Part shown: positions 55,065 to 64,000 of the stretch, piece by piece
Layout: every line of letters starts with the position of its first letter
Position numbering within the stretch: position 1 is the stretch's first letter
NCBI GenBank assembly: GCA_019828545.1
Contig: JACVRA010000190.1
Location: 186,001 to 250,000, forward strand
DNA: 64,000 nucleotides
Direction: 5' to 3'
Origin: Paracamarosporium sp. OC-R06-R3
Taxonomy: Eukaryota > Ascomycota > Dothideomycetes > Pleosporales > Didymosphaeriaceae
The notes under the pieces: generated by a model
What the model was told of the DNA's origin: nothing
Databases searched by the model: none
The model's input: only the letters and a program-made list of their open reading frames with translations
Position numbers and translations under genes: made by a program

Positions 55065-57231
55065 ATGTCAACACCCTTGGACAATTCAGAGGGTGCGCCC
55101 TCTAAGCATGCGGTGGCGGAAGATATCATCGCCGATGCGCCAGAGAACGCGTCTGACAACGCTGTTCTGGTTAGTTTTACCTTACTTACCATATTCTCCG
55201 TGACAAGGCCAAGCTGACAATGAAGCTAAAAGAAAAATCTAGGATACAAACCTGTAAGTAATAGCACTGTATATAGATGTTCATACCAGACTGACCTAGG
55301 ATAGGTGCTACACCGCACGTTCAACCAATTCCATAACTTCGCAACAACTTTCGGTTAGAACTACAATCACACTCTCCTTCAACTCGGTTCACTGACGCAT
55401 GTCCAGCTGCTTTGTACTTTGTCGGCGGCGTGAGAGTCACCTTTTCAACGGGCATTGCAGCTGGTGGGAATTTGGCTTACTGGTAGGTTTTGATGTGATA
55501 TACATACAGTATTCACGAGGGTTTGCTGACAGACTCAAAACTCCAGGACGAGTTATATCATCACGTGTGTATTTACCTTCATAACTGCTGCCGTCATCGC
55601 AGAAATATGTTCCTCTTTGCCGTTAGCTGGATCGATTTATCTCTGGGCTGCTGAGGCCGGAGGTCCTCGATTTGGTCGCTTGTTTGGATTCGTCGTCGCG
55701 TGGTGGAGCACTACTGCTTGGACCACGTTCTGTGCGAGTATGTTGAATAAATCTGACGGGTTATGTGTGGATACTGACATGGTGATTTGTTCAGGCAATA
55801 CGCAGGCTGCGGTCAATTACATGCTTTCGGTACGTGCGAACTCACACACCGACTAATCTTCATCACCACTCAGAGCGCGCTCGCACATCTGATTGTTACC
55901 ATCTAATGCTTCGTAGGAAATCGCTGTATTCGGAACGGATTTTCCCTCGGACGCTTCCAGTGTCAAGTTCCGCGCTGTACAATGGATTCTCACAGAGATC
56001 ATGCTCGCCCTCGCCTGCATCTGGAATCTGCTTCCTCGTAAGACACTCCTAAACGTCATCCCAAAATTCCCCATCTAATACTTCGACAGCTCGGTACTTC
56101 AAATGGATCTTCTCTTTATCCAGTGGTGTTGTCATTCTCGACTTTGTCCTAAACTTGATATGGCTACCCATCGCTACCAGCAGGACAATTGGTTTCCGCT
56201 CCACGCATGATGCTTTCATGACCACGTACAACGGTACAGGAGCTCCACCTGGATGGAACTGGTGTCTCTCATATCTGGCTACCGCTGGTATCTTGATTGG
56301 CTTCGATGCTTCGGGCCATGTTGCTGAGGAAACCAAGAACGCCCCGATTGCTGCAGCCAGGGGTATTTTCTGGAGCACGGTGGTCAGTGGCGTGGGAGGG
56401 TTTGTTGTCGTCATTCTATTCCTCTTCTGTGTGGTAAGCTGCAATTTGTATAGGCATCATGGTACGCTAATTGACTGACTTAATGATAGCCGGACGCTGA
56501 TACTCTGTTTTCGTTTGGCGGTGCGCAACCCTTTGTCTCCGTGTACGCAGCTATTCTCGGGGATGGTGGGCATATCGTCATGAACATCGTGTGCGTGCTA
56601 GCACTTTGGTTTGTAAGTCCATAACCACACCACTCACGAACAGGAACAGGAGACTAACACACCATCTCAGAACACTGCAATTGCGGTCCTTGCAGCCTCT
56701 CGCCTAGTGTTTGCCGTAGCTCGAGACGGAGTCCTCCCCTGGTCAGGCTGGGTCTCCAAGGTAGTAGCAGGGCAGCCTCGCAATGCCGTTCTCGTTGTCT
56801 GGGGCGTCGCCGCCGTCATCACCTGCACCATCTTGCCCTCTGCAGTCGCCTTCACGTCGCTCGTCTCCGCCGCCGGTGTACCCTCAGCAGCCGCCTACGG
56901 ACTCATCTGCCTCGCCCGCCTCTTCTTGACGCCCAAGAACTTCCCCAAGCCTGCATGGAGCCTAGGACGGCTGAGCAAACCGTTCCAAGTCATTGCTGTC
57001 TTTTGGAATGGTTGGGTCGTGGCTGTTTTGTACTCGCCGTATGTGTTTCCTGTTTCTGCGGAGACGCTCAATTATGCGCCGGTCATCATGGCGATCACGA
57101 CTATCTTCGCTCTGATCACGTGGTGGGTCATTCCTGCTGAAAGGTGGCTGCCGAGTCAGAGGATCCAGCAGACTCTGGATGCCGATGTCAACGCTAGGGA
57201 GCAGAACAAAGACGGGCTTCTAGCGCGGTAG
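55065..57231 (+). CDS. Amino-acid/GABA permease-like transporter (APC superfamily)
   Basis: Ten exons: 55065-55169, 55233-55253, 55305-55353, 55407-55482, 55547-55737, 55795-55829, 55917-56037, 56090-56433, 56490-56612 and 56671-57231; 541 aa. The 21-bp second exon (KNLGYKP) is required to join NAVL to VLHRTFNQFHNFA. Family signatures are the TM1 region GGVRVTFSTGIAAGGNLAYW, AEICSSLPLAGSIYLWAAEAGG, GFDASGHVAEETKNAPIAAARG and ASRLVFAVARDGVLPWS. These fit the Uga4/Hnm1-like amino-acid, GABA and choline permease group. The substrate is undetermined. Confidence 0.88.
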
Positions 57232-57903
57232 GATATGCACAACAATATAAAAGGTTAAGGTTCTTGGTCCAAGGTTGAGTGTGTTGGTCTGATTTGGTAC
57301 ACGTGGGTTTACTGTCTGCTTTAGCACATACCTACATGGTTTCGAAAGAGCAATATCAAGATGAAGCAAGTTGATGGAAGGAGAGATGAAGATTAGATGA
57401 GGACAGGGAAACGTGTGGGTCTCTGAAGAATATTAAGATTTTGATCAATGGTTGGAAGCATACGCGGCATGCTGTCCCTTGGAACTATTACATGGCCAAT
57501 TGATGGTCCTCAGACACATACTCTCTTCTCTGTAGTCTCGGCTCACCGGGGCTCTTAAGTTTGGGGCGCTTGATGCTGGCTATTGTTCGATGCGTGCCAA
57601 TGCGTGCAGTGACGAAGAAGTCGAGCATATGTTCAAACTAAATCATCAAACGTGAGACAAATACATTGAAGCCATTGTGCTGCCATGATTAAATAATGCT
57701 GGATGGAACGGCTGTTTCGAAATGACGGTGAGACGAATCCTGGGCGTGGTCGAGTAGAAAGCCGCTCGCTTGGGCGGCTCTTCCAAACGCTCGTGAAATT
57801 GGCGGCTGCAGCCCGACCGACGTTCCTCGACCAACACCCCGCGAACCGTAACCACCGACGTCCAACCGCCTGCACAGGGCGCGCAAGCTTCACTGTACCC
57901 AAC
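57232..57903. other. Intergenic / Mso1-like gene promoter
   Basis: No independent gene. The frame of the next gene is open upstream of its ATG, but that extension has no conservation. Confidence 0.5.
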
Positions 57904-58746
57904 ATGTCCAACTACCTCAACAATCTCCTTACGACCACCACTTCCAAGTACAACACGCTGCGGCGTCAGCTGTTGTCAGACGAAGCAGACGGCGACACCG
58001 AAGACGACTCGCACATTGCCCGCGTGCTGCGCGCATACTACACGGAGAAGGGCAGGCCGTTCCCGCAATGGCTGCCTCCCGACCCCAAAGCACCGCAGGC
58101 CATGCCCGCGCAGATGGTTTCTTCGGCAGGACGTGGCTACGGCCAGATGGGCCAGCCGCAGCAGATGGGCCGTGGAGGAGGTCTGGGTGATCTGTGGGAC
58201 TCGCCCTCGCAAGCTCCGCCACAGCAGCAGGAGCCCATGTCGCTGCGTCGCGCCCAGGGACGAGGAGGTGGCGGTCTGAGGGTGGGCAACACGCGGTCGC
58301 CAGAGCCGCAGGTGCAGGGCAGACCGCTGCCAAGTCAACGAGCCGGGAGCCAGCAGAGCGCGTCGTCGTTCCGCACAGAGTTGGCACCCTCGCAGACGGG
58401 TGGCTCGACGACGTCGGCGCAGGACAGACTCAAGGCGCGGCTGTGGGGGTCGGGCAAGTCACAGAGCCCATCGTCTTCGCAGACACCCAGTCCAGCAGCA
58501 TCTCCTGCTCCATCTAGCATGCGTAGCCCATATGAACGACCTCAAGCTGGCGGAGGACGCCCGCCATACCCAGACGAGCGCGGCGGCGGCTATTCAGGTG
58601 GAAGGCAGCAGAACAATTACAACATGTCTGCGAACTCGCCTTGGGCCGGCAACGACGATCCGTACGGGCCCTCGTACAACAGTGCACCACCGCAGCAGCC
58701 TGATCGAAGACGCGTCGGCCTGCCGAGCGGGCCACGCATGCGCTGA
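57904..58746 (+). CDS. Mso1-like Sec1-binding protein
   Basis: Single exon, 280 aa, starting MSNYLNNLLTTTTSKYNTLR. The N-terminal 60 residues (ending RVLRAYYTEKGRPFPQWL) match the Mso1 Sec1-binding domain, a short conserved helix region that attaches Mso1 to the SM protein Sec1 at exocytic sites. The rest is disordered, rich in Gly, Pro, Gln and Ser, ending in a Tyr/Pro-rich tail, as in fungal homologues. An in-frame ATG exists at 57703, but residues before 57904 are not conserved-looking. Confidence 0.75.
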   Translation: MSNYLNNLLTTTTSKYNTLRRQLLSDEADGDTEDDSHIARVLRAYYTEKGRPFPQWLPPDPKAPQAMPAQMVSSAGRGYGQMGQPQQMGRGGGLGDLWDSPSQAPPQQQEPMSLRRAQGRGGGGLRVGNTRSPEPQVQGRPLPSQRAGSQQSASSFRTELAPSQTGGSTTSAQDRLKARLWGSGKSQSPSSSQTPSPAASPAPSSMRSPYERPQAGGGRPPYPDERGGGYSGGRQQNNYNMSANSPWAGNDDPYGPSYNSAPPQQPDRRRVGLPSGPRMR

Positions 58747-59199
58747 ACATTTTCTTGTTTTCCAGCATCGGCGCATCTACGGATTCCATTTGGGCGTAGG
58801 GACTGGGGTTGAATGTTCTGGTTTACAGGCTACTGGCAGTACGGCTATCATAGCATTTCAAGGCGTTGTAGGGAGTCGGGCCTGTTTTAGAAGCACACTT
58901 AATGGAAGCGCACAAGGACGCATGCAGCTGAAGCTCAGAGGATCCCGTGACCACGCATGTCTGGTGATGTTGACGCGCGGTGCTGCGCTCGAGCTGCCCC
59001 GCCACAGCGGGAACGTCATCAGGCGCTCGGCGAATGGCTACCTTCACAGCTCCTCCGCACCAACTCCACCGAGGCGCAGCTCCCTATACATTCGCCCCGC
59101 TGTGCTACTCTTAGTGATATATTGATATTCACCCTCCTCTATTCCGTGCCCGTTGACTGATCGCAACATAAAACGCTCTTCGCAGCCGCCGTGCCCCGC
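58747..59199. other. Intergenic, no supported gene
   Basis: Holds the 3' UTR of the Mso1-like gene and the promoter of the GYP7-like gene. Confidence 0.5.
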
Positions 59200-61878
59200 A
59201 TGGCTACTTCCCCGACACCCGCGCGGAGCCCGCCCTCGCCCTCGGCATCCTTCTATGACCTGAGCGATGATGAAGAGGGCGAGTACAACACTATCAGGCA
59301 CACCGAGAGTGGGAGAGGTGTGAAACTCCTGTACACCAAGAGCAAGGTACGTCTACGACACAGCTCTTTGACCGGTGGCGTGACGAATGATCGCTCACTC
59401 ATCAGGTTTACATACATCCCACACCCTCCGCCAAAGACAACATTCCAGGCTTCATAGCTTTGGTGCAGCAAAAGGCGCCGGCTGAGACCAACGATGCCCG
59501 CCCGACCTCGTCCTCGTCCAAGAGCGAACATGCATCCTCCCTGCTGCTCGCCTGGCTGCCCGAGACATCCCTCGGCGACGCATACGATACCTACGTGAAA
59601 GTCGATCTGTCCGACTCCTCGTCCCCGCCGAGACAAACGTACCTCGTTCCTCCGCCGCCTACAACTACATCGCACGGTTCCTCAATCGGCGCATATGCTT
59701 TCGCTGTTCCTGTCAGCGAGATCTACTCTCTGTTAGTGCGTCCTCCAAGCATCGGATGGTGGTTTGGGAGCGTCGTAGTCAACACTCGGGCAGGAGATAG
59801 TTTCCCAGCGCTCTTTTTTCACGATAGCGAGTGTCAGTCTACTATCATGCAACGGAAGAAGCTGGCAAAAGAGAGTTTCGATCCATTTGGCGATGGTGGC
59901 GGCATGTTTTGGGGTGGTGATGAAGTCCTGCGATGGCTAAAGAGATATGTTCACGTGGAGCGGTCTGGAGCGGACAACAGCATTTACCTTATCGACCCTA
60001 CAGAAGAGGATAGAAGAGCAGTCGGTCGCAATGCGCCTGGTTCGCCTAAAACGAAGAAGGATGAAGGCAAACAAGGCGATGCATCATCGTCAAAAGATCA
60101 AGGCAAGAGGGACGGAGGTATGGACCCCGTCACAAAGGCGCTGAAGGAGGCGAGATGGAGCTTTTTGGAGAAGCTGAGCCAAGTTACGACGTTCACGCGG
60201 AGGACAGCCCAGACTATTGCAGAGAATAAAAATCTCCCACCGCAAGTCCGATGGCTTATCCAAAATCCCGAAGTGCAAACCTTGCAAGAGGAGTTTGATA
60301 GCGCTCGTTTGTATTTGGCAAGATGGGCAATGGGAATCGCGGAACAAAGTGAGCGTGAGCGGAACCAGAGGATATGGACTGCCAAGGACGTCCTCGCAAT
60401 GGAAGAGAGCGACGTAGGAGACTTCGAGATTCTGGATATGGACCGCATGTCAATGGCGGACCGAAGAAAACCTGTTACTCTCGATGAATGGAAGGGATTC
60501 TTTGACAGACATGGACGCCTACATGTTACGCCTGATGAAGTCAAGGAGCGCATCTTTCATGGTGGCCTACACCCCGACGACGGTGTCCGTAAAGAGGCTT
60601 GGCTATTCCTCCTGGGTGTATACGACTGGAACAGCTCAGAAGAAGAGCGACGAGCGAATCTAAACAGCCGTCGGGACGAATACATTCGCCTAAAAGGCGC
60701 CTGGTGGGAGAAGATGGTAGACGGACATGGCTCTCTGGAAGCCGAGGAGTGGTGGAAAGAGCAAAAGAACAGAATAGGTTCGTTCACTGATATACCCCAC
60801 TTGTAGAGCACAGTTGGCTGACTTGTCCCATTTTATGGGGTTCGTGCTATAGAGAAGGATGTGCACAGAACAGATCGTACAATTCCAATCTTCATGGGCG
60901 AGGACATACCGCATCCTGATCCGGACTCACCGTTTGCGGACGTTGGCACGAACGTGCACTTGGAACAGATGAAGGACATGCTTCTTACCTACAACGAGTA
61001 CAACAAAGATTTGGGCTATGTGCAGGGCATGAGCGATCTGCTGGCCCCGATATATGCCGTTATGCAGGATGACGCTATCGCGTTTTGGGGCTTTGTTGGA
61101 TTCATGGATCGCATGGTATGTTGCATACATTGTAACTCCAGTGAATAATCAGGCTAATTGTTTTTCAGGAGCGGAATTTCCTTCGCGATCAATCTGGCAT
61201 GCGCAAGCAATTGTTGACACTCGATCACCTGGTTCAGCTCATGGACCCCAAACTCTACCTTCACCTCCAGTCTGCGGATTCCACCAATTTCTTCTTCTTT
61301 TTCCGAATGCTTCTCGTATGGTACAAGCGAGAGTTCGAATGGGCAGACGTACTCCGACTATGGGAATCGCTCTGGACCGACTACCTCAGCAGCAACTTTC
61401 ATATCTTCATCGCTCTGGCGATCCTAGAGAAGCATCGTGAAGTCATCATGGCCCATCTCAAGCATTTTGACGAGGTGCTGAAATATGGTGAGCGAATGAT
61501 CAGAATAGGAAGGAATAGAAGAATGTTGTACTAACTCTTCATGTAGTCAACGAACTTTCGGGCACTATGGACCTCCAGTCCACACTTGTTCGTGCTGAGT
61601 CGTTATATCGAAGGTTTCAACGAACAGTCGAGACGATTGACAAGAAAGGCAATTTTCCATCGGCACCACAAGCCCGGCAACGCAAACCTATTGCAGCACC
61701 ATCGGGCTCAGACTCAAATGCACAAGCATCTTCAACCGCTACCGACAACGGCAAGCAGCCAATTGGAGATGAAGAAACTAGGGTAATCAGCCCTGAGCTA
61801 AGGACATTACTTAGTCGCAAGGTCGAAAAACTTGAGAAAGAGGATGTTGTCAAACATGGTGGAGGCGTTGGGTCGTAA
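59200..61878 (+). CDS. GYP7: TBC-domain Rab GTPase-activating protein, Gyp7-like
   Basis: Exons 59200-59346, 59406-60777, 60853-61115, 61169-61487 and 61547-61878; 810 aa. Gyp7 stimulates GTP hydrolysis by Ypt7/Rab7-type GTPases in vacuole fusion. The N-terminal region (VKLLYTKSKVYIHPT to SVVVNTRAGDSFPALFFHDSE) is the PH-like part of Gyp7/TBC1D15 proteins. The TBC domain starts at FHGGLHPDDGVRKEAWLFLL. The arginine finger is Arg512 in KDVHRTDR and the glutamine finger Gln564 in LGYVQGM. WADVLRLWESLWTDY and FIALAILEKHR close the domain. The ATG at 59200 follows a GTG codon in frame. Confidence 0.9.
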
Positions 61879-62712
61879 AATGTAACACTTGTTTCGGCAT
61901 ATTTTGCTTTAGTCCTTCATAACGATATTGGGATCGCCTTCGCATGAGTTGGATATATCAATAGGCAACAGGCAGGCACGTGGGCGTAAGGCGTTGGCAT
62001 AGGTAACGAGGCTCGACAATCGGAGTCTAGCGCAAGTGTTTACAATATCGCTACTCTTCACCTTCCCCTTCACGCTCTTCAAACAACCCGACACCTTCAA
62101 CACTGTGAACACTGCAAAGCACTAACAACGTGGACTTCGTTTTGTGCGCGGTGTTTGCAGTTCTCAACCCCTTCGCTGTCTTCGTCTTCATTGCCACGCT
62201 GTTGATTTGGTTCATGCTAACGCTCAACCTTTAAGTTTAGAGAACGCACGCAATTCACGTGCATCGAGAAGTTGCCAACGCAACTGCTTCCATCGGTAGA
62301 TAACGGCCCGTACGCTTTGCCGCCAGCGCCCCTGCTCCGATGGAGTATCTAAAGCGCTTGATCGGTCAATACGGCGGAGACCAACAGCAGGGCCCTCAAC
62401 CAGTCGACAACCCGGTACCGGCTCAGTCTAAACCGGCGATACCATCGCCTCCACCGCCAAAGGCGAAACCTCGCCTTCAGTGGGCGCAGCCTCTTCCTCG
62501 TCCGCAACGAGACCGTCGTTACTCACTTCCACTGCTGCCACCATCACGGCCGCCATCTCCAAGGCGGTCACAGTCTCATCACCGCCACACGCACCATCAC
62601 CACAAATCGAAAGATCTGAGGTAGGTCGAAATACTTCCTAAAAGTGTCAACTTGGATTGCAGCTCACAGATATCGTAGAACTAAGCGCGGTCGCGTCTCT
62701 GATACAATCAAA
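61879..62712. other. Intergenic / 5' region of the last gene
   Basis: Contains an open frame at 62340-62624 starting with ATG and ending in a His-rich stretch, then a plausible intron (GTAGGT at about 62623 to GGATTGCAG at about 62661). That frame cannot be joined in phase to the coding exon at 62713. It may be a 5' UTR exon with an upstream ORF, or a mis-modelled first exon. Confidence 0.4.
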
Positions 62713-64000
62713 ATGCCGATCGATTCGTTCAACGGCCCTTCCTGCAAGGACTTGGTTCAGTTCATGGAAAGCATCAAAACCATTCCAGCAAAGCACAAAG
62801 ACAGCTTCTACGGCATGTCGAAAACAGCGATCGAGACAATCTGCGACGTTGATGCGCTGCATGTCTGGGAAAGTGGTGACGATGCAGATGATTTGCTCCA
62901 GCTAACGCAAGTCATTATCAAGTTAGGGATTGAGACGGCGAAGCAGGACGGTAGACGACGGAAGGAGCCGGCTATGGTTATTGTCTCTTCCGAAAAAGGT
63001 GTGTTTTCCTAGACAGTCCTGAGGGTTCACAGTAATCGTGAGACTAACGACTTATAGAAGCAAAGAAGAGCAGCAGGGATGGCTTCAAGCGGATCTGCGA
63101 CCTTGTCCACTACCTCACAGAGTCAGACGGCAAGAAGCATCTCAACGAGACAGTATGTGCATTCGACGCCATTGTTGTTGTCCGCGGCGTTGATTACACA
63201 TCCACCAACGACAAGAAAGCAGTTGTTCAACGCATTGACATAGCTATCGAGCGCGTTTTCAAGATGCAATGCCCCTCCACTAGACGCCTCGTTTGGCACC
63301 ATGGCCCCATCCTCTCCTTCCTTCTGACCTGGATAAACAATACCACATCGGACCTCCGCTCAGCACTTACAGCAATTAGTATAACTGCGGCGCTCGACCT
63401 TACAGATGGTGTCAAGCCCTCGCCCATCGGCAAAGCGAACAAACCATCGGATATCGAGACGCTGGAAGGCTACGCAAAGAGACTCAAGATACCGGTCGTG
63501 TTCGTGGATCCGACGAGTCAGTTGATCACGTTTGAGTACCTGGCGACGTACATGTACTACTGGGCATACTACATCCACACCTTTCTCCCAGCCTCTCTTT
63601 TCCGCCCACACTTCTACAAAGCGCTCGATGAACTCGTGACATTCGCCTTCCGGCTCCGCGGCGCGAGCGACGGCTCTTACGGTTCTGATACCGTCCGTAT
63701 GGTCCAAAAGCACCTCTCAGCCCCCAAAGCGCTCCCTTGGGCCCGCACCTGCATCAATCCTAACTCATACACCAAAGCCCTCTGTCGCTCCGCAGGCGAA
63801 GAATCCGCAATCCACCACGCGGTTCAACTAGCAGACACCCCCTTCGCCAATTTCTCCAAAGTCCCGGGCTACCCTCTCCCATCCTTCTCTCGTATTCCAC
63901 TCTGCCTTTCTGCTGACCCTGCAGATGAAACGGGCGCGTACTATATTGCATCCCCCCTCGCTTTCAACTTCCGCGCCTCCACCTTCCGCGCTACGTCCTC
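62713..64000 (+). CDS. Unrecognised conserved-looking protein, 3' end outside window
   Basis: Exons 62713-62998 and 63058 to beyond 64000, joined across a GTGTGT...TTATAG intron (GAA AAA G + AA). At least 409 codons are visible. The start (ATCAAAATG, MPIDSFNGPSCKDLVQF) has a good context. The protein is soluble-looking, with a Lys-rich helical N-terminal part, IPVVFVDPTSQLITFEYLATYMYYWAYYIHTFL as a Tyr/Phe-rich segment, and no signal peptide. No family was recognised. The frame stays open through the window edge, so it is a real but partial gene. Confidence 0.65.

Noticed and set aside
57703..57903. N-terminal extension of the Mso1-like protein
   Set aside because: In-frame but unlike the family; the ATG at 57904 begins the conserved Sec1-binding region.

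Overview
The window looks like nuclear DNA of a filamentous ascomycete, probably a dothideomycete (this placement is inference). Genes are dense and lie on both strands. Introns are short, mostly 40-70 bp, with GTRNGT donors and CTNAC/CTGAC-like branch sites. Families typical of Pezizomycotina are present: wax-synthase-like MBOAT, CE15 glucuronoyl esterase, a DUF7730-like protein, a membrane-anchored pepsin-like protein, an RBR E3 and a TSC2 homologue. No CRISPR array, rRNA, tRNA or intact transposon was seen. Exon structures were assembled by eye from reading frame, splice signals and family conservation.

Left part (1-12 kb): a 2EXR-like remnant, an MBOAT wax-synthase-like acyltransferase, two small secreted proteins, and a divergent pair of amino-acid biosynthesis genes. 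The pair is homoaconitase LYS4 (lysine) and phosphoserine aminotransferase SER1 (serine). They share a 432-bp promoter with two GCN4/CpcA-type TGACTC sites, and two more such sites lie inside LYS4. Middle-left (12-21 kb): a seven-transmembrane receptor-like protein with a long Pro/Ser tail, a membrane-anchored pepsin-fold protein without recognisable catalytic aspartates, and a secreted Pro-rich repeat protein with an Asp/Trp patch.

Middle (21-34 kb): a secretory and carbohydrate-related block with a GH3 beta-xylosidase, a secreted beta-lactamase-fold hydrolase and a CE15 glucuronoyl esterase whose usual catalytic Glu is Cys. It is followed by decay: an isochorismatase-family remnant and an amidase pseudogene with one nonsense codon and one frameshift. 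An RBR-type E3 ligase ends this part.

Right part (34-64 kb): an MFS transporter, a secreted serine carboxypeptidase, and the divergent housekeeping pair TSC2 (RapGAP of TOR signalling) and CSE1 (importin-alpha exportin, first intron GC-AG). Next come an alanyl-tRNA editing protein, a DUF7730-like membrane protein, an intact nine-exon cytochrome P450 divergent from a ten-exon amino-acid permease, an Mso1-like exocytosis protein, a Gyp7-type Rab GAP, and an unrecognised gene cut by the window end.
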